NCBI GenBank assembly: GCA_951812925.1
Contig: OX638370.1
Coordinates: 23,551,964-23,615,963 of the forward strand
Direction of reading: 5' to 3'
Length of the DNA: 64,000 nt
DNA from: Calliopum simillimum
Taxonomy: Eukaryota > Arthropoda > Insecta > Diptera > Lauxaniidae
Positions 37,499-47,417 of the stretch are shown here, piece by piece. The position numbers were made by a program, and so were the translations under genes. The notes beneath the pieces are model-generated. The model saw only the letters and a program-made list of their open reading frames with translations, did not search any database and was not told the origin of the DNA. The number at the start of each line of letters is the position of its first letter. The stretch's first letter is position 1.

Positions 37499-39357
37499 AC
37501 TTTTAATCCCTAATTTAAGTGCATATTAATGTGTTCGATATAAATTCCGACATAATATAATAATATTATTAAAATGATTTGAACGATTCATATATATAAA
37601 TACAGCAGTAAAGTTATATCTGGTGCGTATTTATGTGGATACTTTGGGGTTCTTCCCCTTTCCCCAAAAAACGTATGACTAACAGATGTTGTGGGTTCCC
37701 CATCCAAGAAAAAAAATCTTATCTACACCGCTAAGTGCAATAATCATTTGTCTAAAATAACAACAACTACTTCGATTACAAAAATATTCTCTCAGTGTTG
37801 CAAAAATAGTTGAAATGAAGTGTTGAACTTTAAGTTGAAAATAACTTTCTTACTGCAGCGGCGCTTTCAAGAACATCCATCTCTCATTGTTAAGTGTATA
37901 AATTAAAATTAAATTTTTCAATATCGAGGACCTCAGCGGGAAGGCAGGAAGGATGCTGGAGTTGAAAATTGAAATGAAAATGAAGAAGATTGAAGTGCGG
38001 CTGCCATTACAACAGTGTTGCAGTCATTGTCGTCGTTGTGTTGGTGTGGCCTGAGCCGGAAGCTAAACTTAAACTGACCACATTATCTGGCACAGAAGAA
38101 AGTTTGTACGGCTTCTATTTCCAGCTGCTTCAAGTTTGTAGTACAATAAGTTTCTTTAGCCACATTTGGATAGACAGACAATGAGACAGACAGACAGGCT
38201 GAACTGATAAACAATTTAAATGACTGCTAGATATATGACCAAATAGACTACCGAATAGAATCACATGTACCACCTATAAGCAGTAAGACAACCCCAGAGG
38301 TTAATTTGAATTTATAGCAACCAAATAGACCTTGGTGCAATTGTGGCACGAAGTTTAACTTTGTATGCATTTAGTCATCCATACAAGTGTAAGTATTTAA
38401 TATACAAATAGCAACAAATCTAACTAAGGAAAAGATATAAAATAAAAATTCTTCAAATATTTTAGACAAATATGTACAAGATAAACATTGAATATGTATG
38501 TATATTTGTGTATAATATAAACTATACTTGCTCACAGATTTGTACAAGTGAATGTGCATGACCATCTCACGATGATAACAAGACAAGAAACTGTTGTGGT
38601 TGCGTATATGTCCTGCTTTGGACAACGCCGAGCATCTTAAAACAAAGTGACCAGAAATTTGATAAGATCAACATTACATTTAGGAGATACGATATTTTTG
38701 AATAATCACAGATGAGAATAATTTATATCGCTTGCTTGGTATATAATAAGAAAAAGCCTAAAAGCATGCAATGAATTTTTTATGCTAGCATAAGCAAACA
38801 ACCAACACAGAAATGTGAAAATAAAAAATTGAGAATAGTTGAGAACATGCTGTCAATTATGACTGACAGATGACACTTAAGGAGCATGAAATGTTGCATT
38901 GAAGTTCAGTGTTTGTTTGATTGCAGTGTGTGAAAGTTAGTTCAAATTTGACTTCAATCTTGCAAAAATTAATGTTAATTAGTACTTGTTTACCTATAAA
39001 CTTATTGGTTTAAAAAATATAAATTATAAAATCGTCTTTACAAAGTAAAGGAAAAACATTATGATTTTGTTTGTATCCTAATTCAGAGGTCACATTTTTC
39101 AAAAGATCTCTATTTAAAAAAACTGTTGCCAAATTAGCTGTGAGTATAAATCAGGCCTACCAGTTTTAAATAATTTAGTTTTAAACATACAACCAAGTAA
39201 GCATTTGGAAAAAATGGGTTAGAAATTCCCACACAAACTTTATAAAATGTATAAGAAATCTATTATAATACATTATTTCACTGCAATCAAAAACCAATTC
39301 TTCTAAAAAGCTCTTTATACAGCACTTGGTTGCAATAGTTGGAGCTCTGGAACATGT
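37499..39357. other. Unassigned AT-rich DNA
   Basis: Short CAGACA runs near 38170-38205 and scattered CATA. No coding region or element recognised. Confidence 0.45.
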
Positions 39358-39761
39358 AGTGATAAGCAAAATTAGTACTGGTCTTGACCTTGGTCTTGAT
39401 AGCTTTTCGAGACAAAGATCAAGATCAAGGCTCTTATACAATTTCAAGACGGAGATCAAGACTGCTATGGTCTTGGTTTTGGTCACGATGATCATCAAGA
39501 CCAAGACTGCTTTCAATCTTTGTAATTTATAGTTAATAGGTGTGTCACTTCCGTTTGAAGCATAAAATCATCTCTTAATTCGAAATTTGGCATCTTAAAA
39601 ACCCAACTGCTTTGTTAAAAAAGGTTTGCAAATTTTGTATACTCAACAATCTTTAGAAATTTTTTCAAGGCCAAGATCGAGACCAAGACTTAATGCCCAA
39701 GGCCAAGGTTCAATATCAAAACCAAGACCAAGACTCAATGTCCAATGGTTTGCTCATCACT
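39358..39761. mobile_element. Family H MITE, AGACCAAG-rich, copy 1
   Basis: Opens AGTGATAAGCAAAATTAG and closes TTTGCTCATCACT, forming short inverted termini. The interior is made of imperfect AAGACC/GGTCTT hexamer runs in both orientations (for example GGTCTTGACCTTGGTCTTG at about 39375 and CAAGACCAAGACTCAA at about 39719). Copy 2 at 59934-60381 has the same termini and internal order. No coding capacity; target duplication unclear. Confidence 0.65.
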
Positions 39762-40524
39762 TCTAACATGGCTAATCCAAATGCCGTAGAAGAAGAATTT
39801 GCTCAATGTCACACACTGAGATGGCGCAATTACTACAGTTTTTCTACAGTAGTTTTAGCAACAACACAAACCTTTTTTTGTTATATTTTTTTTTTTTTTG
39901 CTTAAGCTGGTACCAAAAATTCACTGCATACTTTTAGGATGTGATTATGGTTGTAACAGAAACTCATTATCTACATACTTTTGGGCTTTGCAATAAGGGT
40001 CTGTACAAGACATCTTGTAAGAGTTTTAAGACATTTCGTTTTAAGATACGTTATGTCTTGTGCAAGCTTTACTTTTGTAAAATACTTCAGTTCAGTGTCG
40101 CGTGCAAATGTCTTGACAGTGCTTAGATATGAAAAGACAGAAAACAAACACTGCACAGATCTGCGTTGTTTGATTTGTTTCAGTTCAGTTCAGTGCATAT
40201 ACTGTAGTTGAGGTGTACAGTAAAAAACGCTACTAACCAAAAGTGGTTTTTGCTCTTTTTGTGCCTCTTTTCTGCTGACATTCTCTCTTTCTCTCGCGAA
40301 AATGTATGAAAGCTTTTATAATCCTGGGTTACCAATGTGTTGCAATTGTTGCCGCATCAAAAAATTTCACTTTAATTTAAACTGCAGGCTCCTTATTCTT
40401 ACTTCATCGGTTTTAGTATACACAAACTTTCTTCTTCTATATCTTTTTGTTGAAGCTAGTATCAAAAATTTACTGCATACTTTAAGGCTTTGATTACTTT
40501 GCGTACATGCAACGATATTTAGGG
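39762..40524 (-). repeat. Family D copy 4 (reverse) within a 35-bp direct-repeat pair
   Basis: About 39995-40405 is family D in reverse: AAATACTTCAGTTCAGTGTC, then TTGTTTCAGTTCAGTTCAGT, GCATATACTGTAGTTG and CGCGAAAATGTATGAAAG. On its two sides, AAGCTGGTACCAAAAATTCA (39904) and AAGCTAGTATCAAAAATTTA (40454) begin ~35-bp direct repeats that both run into CTGCATACTTT. The flanking repeats may be parts of a host element that family D interrupted. Confidence 0.6.
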
Positions 40525-40597
40525 CGACTTCCTAAACGTCCGTTGCTTTGTGTTGAAACTGCATTTTCGTTAAAAAAATGTCGCATAATTTTAGGAG
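40525..40597. repeat. Left arm of an inverted repeat that brackets the LTR element
   Basis: CGACTTCCTAAACGTCCGTT...GCATAATTTTAGGA here is the approximate reverse complement of 53349-53422. With the retrotransposon and one TSD removed, the two ~74-bp arms would be only about 107 bp apart, so the element landed in the loop of an existing palindrome. Confidence 0.7.
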
Positions 40598-40661
40598 CTT
40601 ATTTTTTTACTGCATCATTCTTGCATTTCATAACGCTCAGCACATCAGTAACAAAGTTGAT

Positions 40662-40665
40662 GCTT
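40662..40665. repeat. Target-site duplication GCTT, left
   Basis: GCTT lies directly before the TG of the left LTR and is repeated right after the CA of the other LTR (53306-53309). A 4-bp duplication is the usual footprint of Ty3/Gypsy-type integrases. Confidence 0.85.
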
Positions 40666-43600
40666 TGTTACCTACCCCTTAGTTATCGTATCGGAAGTGT
40701 CTGTCCGGCATAGCAAGCTCAGTTAATGCGTGGGCGTAGTTGTTCGCCCTTTGACACTTCCGATCGTAGGACGGACAATAAAAAAAATCTTGTGCCAACG
40801 GACACTTTTAGTTTAAATCAAAAGACAGACAAATCACAACAATACTATGGCGGTAATTACCTGCAAAAATTTTATTTTTGTTCAGGGCCGATGTCATACC
40901 CTTTTCGCGTACCCTCCCTTCCATGGTGGCTAATTTTATTTTTTTGAGCCACCCCAAATTTTGGACTAATATGTCAGGCACGTAAACCTCTACAAATTGG
41001 TCTTTTATCGCAGCATCATTACTTTTTTATTATCCCAGCAGTTCCCCCAAAACGAGCCTTTAGCCATTCATACCCATTTTTCCAAAACCACAAAAAATCA
41101 TAAAAGAAAACCGAAAATAATAGCCACAAAAAAAAATCAAAGAATCCTTCAAAACATTTTTGACGATTTCATAAACTTTTCACTTGACCAAAAATGAAGC
41201 AAATATAGCACTTTTCAAAAAAAAGAACCACACTGAACTCGCTTTTCTTTTCACAAAAAAAAAACTATTTTTTTTGTAGAACACCCTAAATTTTAAGTTT
41301 TTTTTTTTTTTCTTTTAGACAATTTTTTTATCACGCGCCAACGATTACCCTAAGTTTTCCAGAACTACCAAAATCCGTAAATTTTTAATTAAAAAGAAAG
41401 ATGATGAAATTCGTTTGACTGAGTAAATTTTACTTTACAATTTTATTAAAAAAAATTAAGTTTTCTTAAATTAGGATTTCGATATTTTTTTTTTTATAGG
41501 GCACTTTCATTATATTTCTTAAAATAGAATCAAAAAGAAATTAAACTTTATAATCAGCAGTATTAATTTTTAACAAAGCAAAAACATTAACAAACCATAA
41601 AATAACAATAATCTCAAAAAAAAAACAAAGAGAAAAAAAAATATTTAATTCTAATACTTAAATATAATTTAAATAAAAAAGCTAGAAATTATTTCTTTTT
41701 CTGAACAATTTCAAGAAAACACTAAACTAACCTATACAACCTAAATTTTGTTACCCTTTATAAGGCTTTCAATAAAAAAAACTCAAATATGATTTAATTT
41801 TGAAGAAAAACAACCCTACCTCGAAAGAGCTCTCTAAAGGGATAATGGGGGTTTTCAAAAATTGTTCATCTCAATATTCAAAAAGAAATTCCTAATGGTT
41901 GTATAAATTTTACATTAAGAAAAACTGTACTACAAAAAAAAAGTTTGGCTTTTAATTCTTATTCCTATCTAATTTTTCTTTAATTTTATCAAAAATTTCT
42001 AGTTTTAATTTTTTTTTTATATTTTTGTTTTTTTTATCTAAATTTTCCTAATTTAATTGTTATTTTTTTATTTTAAATAAATCCTTTGAACTTATTTTTA
42101 CTTTAATTTTTAATTTTAATACAAAATACGCGAAAGCAATAAATCTTTCAAAATAAAGCCACTTAGCTGGTACTCCTTCAATCCAGGAAAAAATATACAG
42201 GATCCTCTCAGGACTCGTTCAGGATCTTTGTTTTCTGCTTTTTACGCAAAACTTCTCTTTAGCTGCATCCGTGGATAATTAATCCCATATAAAAACTATA
42301 TGAATTTTTGTGCCTTTTTACTGCGTTCTTTTTATTATTTTTGTCAGAAAATTTAAATTTTTTTTTATTTTGTTTTTATATGTTTAAAATCGTTTTGTTT
42401 TAAATCATTTTTGTTTCACTTTGAAACAGGCATAAATTTGTTTCGTCACAATGTCCTTTGCGGATCTTTACTTTATGTGAACACTATTTCTTCGTACTTT
42501 ATTAAAATTTTTACTTTTAATTAATAAAATACTTTTTATTTTTATTTTTCGTTCACTTCGATCTCACGTAAATAAACTTCGCGCACTTGCAATTTCAAAA
42601 GTTTATAAAAATGTTTTAATTGATTTAATTTTTTTAAATTTTAAATGTCCTTTTACTTGACTTGGACAATTGCAAGGATTACTTCACGATTTTATTTTAT
42701 TTTTTTTTATTTCAAAGGAACTGACGAAACGATTTAAATTTAAATGCCCGACGATTTATACTGCTAAAAACTGACTCACACAATCTTTCAATCGAACTTA
42801 TTTCATCACCTTCCTTTTCGTTTAAAAAAAAAATCGGGATAAGATGTTGGTAGTTCTGAAAATTACGTGATTGCCTATCGGGTGATCGTAACAGTTCTTG
42901 GGGTTAATATCCTTAGCTAAAAGAGCCTTGGAATTCAATTTTTTTATACATAGGCTAATGCATTGGAATTTTTTATAAATAGGTTAAGAATAGCGAGTTT
43001 CGTTATTTTGGCTATGCATAAACTAACCGTATTTGAAATTATTTATATTTTTTTGCATGAGTTAAATGAAGAAATTTGATTTTCTTTTTTTTAAAACTTC
43101 TCATAAATATTTTTTTATGTCCTTGGCATACCAAGGATGTCTTTGACCCCAAATTACCGAAACATTATCTACAGAAAAAATATCTGGAACCGAAAGCGTA
43201 ATGAAACATATGATTTCCCAACCATGGTATCAGGCGCGAAGACGCATATGACTGCAACAAAAAGTTCAGTGTGTTTTCTAATTGATCTCAACAAAAAAAA
43301 CTTCTAACTCTTTTGTTTTGATTCTTTCTAATGCAATGCACACGTACACGGATCATTGCAATTTGACCGTCGCGTGTGTGTATGTGTGTATTAGTGCAAT
43401 AAAAAAAAACCTTTTGGTTATGGCCTCGCTCATTGTTTACATTTTTTTTTGCAGACTTTTTTTGTTTTGCTTGTTTTTTTGTTTTTACCCCACACAGTTT
43501 TTTTAACATAGTTTTTAACTACTAAGCATATAAAAGAAATTTTTGGGCAATAACAACAACAACATGGCATATGCAAAATTGACTGCACATATGTTATGAA

Positions 43601-43713
43601 GAATTAATCTGCTGTTCATTCTTCTTTGTGGCAAATTAGTATCTTTTACTTAAGTTAAGATACGGTTTATCGATATGTATGAATTTTTTAAAATGCGACA
43701 GACACACGCTACA
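40666..43713 (-). repeat. 3' LTR of the retrotransposon (3048 bp)
   Basis: Same sequence as 50257-53305 apart from one T fewer in the poly-T run at about 41298-41311 (14 against 15). Starts TGTTACCTACC and ends GACACACGCTACA on the plus strand. In the element's sense it is bounded by TGTAGCG and GGTAACA. Near its outer edge CGGAAGTGTC (40692-40701) and GACACTTCCG (40753-40762) form a 10-bp stem. Small frames inside it are duplicated only because the LTR is. At 3 kb it is several times longer than most Gypsy LTRs. Function: transcription end and, after replication, template for the 5' copy. Confidence 0.97.
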
Positions 43714-44127
43714 AAACTTTTTATTTACAAGGCACTCCCGCCGAAAAAAAGAAAAAGGGCTGTGTAGTCTGTAATAGAAATTTATAGATGCAATTCAATT
43801 CTTTATTTTTATCATATTTAAATTGATCTCTGTGTGTATGCATCAAATCGCCCAACGTGGGGAACACCTACACCCTGAAAGAGTCTCATACTATACCAAG
43901 TTAGCCGGGAAAACAAAAAAAAATTGAACTTAAACAGGAACTGTATAAAATTTGAAACAAATGTGTGTGAATGTCTGTGTGTATTTTCGACGAAAACTAT
44001 CTTTAAGATACAGCGCGCAATAAAAACGGTTTCAGATGCAAAGAACTGGTATATGAAATTCGAATTTTGAAATTTTGATATGGAGATATAAACGAAAATT
44101 AAATTATGTTGTCGCAATCTTTCAAAG
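43714..44127 (-). other. 3' untranslated segment of the retrotransposon
   Basis: Lies between the pol stop (44128) and the 3' LTR. A clean polypurine tract is not visible next to the LTR; the nearest purine-rich candidates on the sense strand are AAATAAAAAG just upstream of the LTR and GGCGGGAG about 20 nt before it. A 113-codon minus-strand frame (43818-44159) overlaps the end of pol but has no signal peptide, membrane anchor or env feature, and covers the tRNA-like sequence, so it is not called as a gene. Confidence 0.6.
43849..43909 (-). tRNA. Degenerate tRNA-Lys(CUU)-like sequence inside the retrotransposon 3' UTR
   Basis: On the minus (sense) strand, 61 nt align over their whole length with the conserved animal tRNA-Lys(CUU), as I recall it. 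The 5' acceptor and junction read CCCGGCTA. The D-loop region is shortened by about 4 nt (TTGGTATAGT). The anticodon arm reads ATGAGACTCTT then TCAGGG, keeping the CTT. The variable/T region is damaged (GTAGGTGTTCC instead of a GGTTCGA box). The 3' strand is an exact CCCCACGTTGGGCG. Acceptor pairing CCCGGC with GTTGGG remains possible. A- and B-box losses make it a pseudo-tRNA, not a pol III gene. The same tRNA is the presumed primer of this element. Confidence 0.8.
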
Positions 44128-47100
44128 TTATTGTTTAAGGTCTTTGGCGTGAAACGCACCTAAAGATTTTCCTTGGAGTGCTTCTAGCTCGTAGATATTT
44201 CTACCTAACGCCTTAACAATTCGACATTTCGTGAATTTACGACAAAATTTCGCGTTGATATTTCGCTTAAAATCACTCAAGACGAAGTTCCTTTTATAGA
44301 CGTCTTGTCCTGGTATAAACGTTATTTCTCTCGATCTTTTGTTGTATTGGCGAGCACTTTTCTCATACGCCTTATGTACATTTTCTTTGATTTTATCGCG
44401 TAACAGTTGCAGTTTTTCTGGGCGTCTACAGGCTTCTATTTCTGTATCTTCTAAAGCTCCTAGTTTTCGAGCAAGTTCATAGTCACAGCCATGACTATAC
44501 ATGTGCTGACCAAACAACGCGAAGTATGGACTAACTCCTGTGGATTCATGCACAGAGCTTCTTAAAGCACATTCTATTTCTGTAAGGTATAAATCCCAAT
44601 CTCTGTGGTCTTCTTGAAGATACGCGCGAATAGCTGCAAGTACAGATCTGTTGACACGCTCAGATGCGTTAGATTGCGGAGCATGATACGCAGTTTTGAG
44701 GTGCCTTATCTTATACGTATTGACCATGGCCTGAAAAATTTTTCCCACGAATTGTTTACCATTATCGCTATGTATAATTTCGGGCGTTCCGAATTTATGA
44801 AATATCTCTCGAACCAAAAATTCAACAACGTTTGATGCTGTTGCCTCTTTCATGGCCTTCAAGAACATAAATTTAGAAAAATGATCAACTACAATAAAAA
44901 TAAAAGCATTGCCAGTCTTGGACCTTGGGTACTTTCCCAAAAAATCAATGTACAGTTTTTGAAAGGGTCTAGCGGTTACTACCTCAGCACCCATACTAGG
45001 ACGCAATATCTGATTTTCTGGTTTGGTCTCTTTACATGTGTCACAGTTTCGAACGTAATCCCTAACTTGAATTGTCATCCTAGGCCAGTAGAAAAATTGA
45101 CGTAATCTATACAAAGTTTTAGCAACACCGCCATGTGCTGCCGTAAAGCAATCGTGTGATTTTGAAATCAAATTAGTTGTCATACTTTCGGGGACCCACA
45201 ATTTCCAACAATTTTCGTCTATTTCACCCTGGCTTTGATCTACGCGTTTAAATACTTTTCCCTCACAAGTTTTCAGATCAGGAAGACGATTTTGGTTCTT
45301 TTGAATAGTTTCGATCAATTCAAGATATTCGGCTGAACTAAATTGTGTGGATTCAGGCTCTAAAAAATTTTCATACGAGAAATCTTCATTTTCTATTGCC
45401 TCAACTGCGCGCGATAAAGCATCGGCAACGACGTTTTCAGAACCCTTGCGGTGTTCTATACTGAAACTAAACCTTTGCAACTCTAACGACCAATGAGCTA
45501 GACGTCCACTTAAATCTTTCAGATTCATTAACCATCTAAGGCTAGCATGATCTGTGATGATGGTGAATTGCATCAATTCGACATAAGGCCTAAAACGTTT
45601 CACAGCCAAAACAGCGGCTAGACATTCTCTTTCAGTCGTGCTATAATTTCTTTGGGCTTCATTTAGTTTTTGTGAATAAAATGCAATTGGCCTATCACTT
45701 TTCTCATCGTCAATTTGAAATAATACTGCCCCAATTCCTAACTGTGAAGCATCGCACTGAATGTAAAAAGGTCGCTTGAAATCTGGATGAGCAAGGACTG
45801 GTGCAGTTGTCAAGGCTCTTTTAAGCTCATTAAATGCTTCAATCGCTTCTTCAGGCATGTGAAATTTTGTTCCCCTCTTTTTTAAGGTATCTGTAAGTGG
45901 AGCAGCAATGGATGCAAAATTCTTAATAAACCTCCTATACCACCCTGCAGTACCTAGGAATCGACGCATATCTTTTGGTGACTTCGGCATCGAGATTTTC
46001 GATATCGCCACAACTTTGTCGGGATCTGTCCTAAGTACACCTCCACCTACGATAAAACCGAGGTATTTGAGCTCCTTGAAACAAAATTTCGACTTCTTTA
46101 ACCCTATTGTCAAATTAGCTTTCCTTAGACAACTAGCAACGTCGCTCAGCACTTTTATATGGGTCTCGAAATCTTTAGAGATTATTAACAAGTCATCTAA
46201 ATAAACATGAACATTTCCTTTAAGATTTTGTGGAATTATTTTATCCATTAAACGACATAATCTTTGCGCCGCGTTGCAAAGACCGAACGGCATTACGACA
46301 AATTGGTATAGGGGGCGACCGGGAACAGTGAATGCAGTACATTTCTTGCTATTTTCGTCCAACTCAATTTGCCAGAACGCAAACTTCAGGTCCACACTAC
46401 TTATGAATACCGTCTCGTCGATTCTGCTTAGTATTCCCTCAATGTTTTGGATAGGGTAGGCGTCCTTAACTGTTCGTTCGTTTAACTTACGCGCGTCTAA
46501 GCAAAATCGATTTTTATCGGGTTTCCTAACCAATGTGGTCCGATTACTCCAGGGACTTTCGCTAATTTCAATAACGCCTAGTTCAAGCATTTTATCTACC
46601 TCACAATACAACAACTCCTGCACCGCCGGTGAAACTGGATAGTATCTATCTTTAACGGGTTCCGCGCCTTCAATCAGGGTTATTGTGTGTTTTTCCAAGT
46701 GTGTGCGCCCTAAGCCATGTTTTTCAAAGGTTAAAAATTCATTTTTTATGTTTTCAAGTTTTTGTAGTTGTAAATCAGTAAGATCATGCTGCAATAAATT
46801 TTCAGATTCGATTTTGACCGATTTTTTATCTGCTTCTATTGCCACTTCAGCTACCCCGAGAATATTTGGCGCGAGCTCAAATTTTCTCCAGAAATCTATG
46901 CCTAGATACAAATTTTGCTCCAAATCTGGGCAAATATAAAAAAGAATTTCTCGAGTGATATTTTTATAAGTTACAGGTAATAAAACCTTGCCAAGAACGA
47001 CGTGCGCATTACCTCCAGCGGATCGTATGCGTGAAAAATATTTATTATGGGAAATCCCAGACTTTTCCAAAAATTCTCTACTACCATGCCCTAGCAAACT

Positions 47101-47280
47101 GACCGAAGCACCTGTGTCCAGTAAGCCTCTAGTTTTCTGCCCATCTATTTCAACGTCAGCGTAGACACGTGAGTCTAATTTATCGACATTTCTAACTGAA
47201 TCGATCACTAATTTTCGCGTTTGTTTCCGCAGTCTAAACCTCAATCTTGCGTTTTGTATTTTTTTCGAAACTACCCTCAT
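44128..47280 (-). CDS. pol: Pol polyprotein: protease, reverse transcriptase, RNase H, integrase
   Basis: 1050 residues from the first Met, but the frame is open upstream to about 47510, overlapping gag, so the real product probably starts by -1 frameshifting and the Met at 47280 need not be used. The aspartic protease site is DTGA at 55-58. RT has LDARKLN in the fingers and VYLDD with catalytic Asp 362-363. RNase H has CDAS with Asp 510, then 'TERECLA' and 'ITDHASL'. The integrase zinc finger is His 709, His 716, Cys 746, Cys 749, and the catalytic triad is Asp 779, Asp 839, Glu 874 (34 residues between the last two). The tail ends 'GAFHAKDLKQ', as in Osvaldo-type elements. No internal stop and no missing catalytic residue. 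It matures the particle, makes the cDNA and inserts it. Confidence 0.97.
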   Translation of the reverse strand: MRVVSKKIQNARLRFRLRKQTRKLVIDSVRNVDKLDSRVYADVEIDGQKTRGLLDTGASVSLLGHGSREFLEKSGISHNKYFSRIRSAGGNAHVVLGKVLLPVTYKNITREILFYICPDLEQNLYLGIDFWRKFELAPNILGVAEVAIEADKKSVKIESENLLQHDLTDLQLQKLENIKNEFLTFEKHGLGRTHLEKHTITLIEGAEPVKDRYYPVSPAVQELLYCEVDKMLELGVIEISESPWSNRTTLVRKPDKNRFCLDARKLNERTVKDAYPIQNIEGILSRIDETVFISSVDLKFAFWQIELDENSKKCTAFTVPGRPLYQFVVMPFGLCNAAQRLCRLMDKIIPQNLKGNVHVYLDDLLIISKDFETHIKVLSDVASCLRKANLTIGLKKSKFCFKELKYLGFIVGGGVLRTDPDKVVAISKISMPKSPKDMRRFLGTAGWYRRFIKNFASIAAPLTDTLKKRGTKFHMPEEAIEAFNELKRALTTAPVLAHPDFKRPFYIQCDASQLGIGAVLFQIDDEKSDRPIAFYSQKLNEAQRNYSTTERECLAAVLAVKRFRPYVELMQFTIITDHASLRWLMNLKDLSGRLAHWSLELQRFSFSIEHRKGSENVVADALSRAVEAIENEDFSYENFLEPESTQFSSAEYLELIETIQKNQNRLPDLKTCEGKVFKRVDQSQGEIDENCWKLWVPESMTTNLISKSHDCFTAAHGGVAKTLYRLRQFFYWPRMTIQVRDYVRNCDTCKETKPENQILRPSMGAEVVTARPFQKLYIDFLGKYPRSKTGNAFIFIVVDHFSKFMFLKAMKEATASNVVEFLVREIFHKFGTPEIIHSDNGKQFVGKIFQAMVNTYKIRHLKTAYHAPQSNASERVNRSVLAAIRAYLQEDHRDWDLYLTEIECALRSSVHESTGVSPYFALFGQHMYSHGCDYELARKLGALEDTEIEACRRPEKLQLLRDKIKENVHKAYEKSARQYNKRSREITFIPGQDVYKRNFVLSDFKRNINAKFCRKFTKCRIVKALGRNIYELEALQGKSLGAFHAKDLKQ

Positions 47281-47417
47281 ACCATTGACTTGTTTTTCGC
47301 CAAAAATCTTTTCGCGTATTTTTAAATAATTCCTCCATCTTTCATCTATTGGTTTTATACTTTTAAGATTACATTTAACCTCATCTTTTTCTATTTTGTC
47401 TATTTTATTTTTATTGA

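Noticed and set aside
43818..44159. 113-codon minus-strand frame after pol as a possible env
   Set aside because: No signal peptide, transmembrane anchor, cleavage site or Cys pattern; it overlaps the end of pol and covers the tRNA-like sequence.
46685..46939. Plus-strand frames inside pol and gag
   Set aside because: Antisense shadows of the well-supported minus-strand retrotransposon genes.
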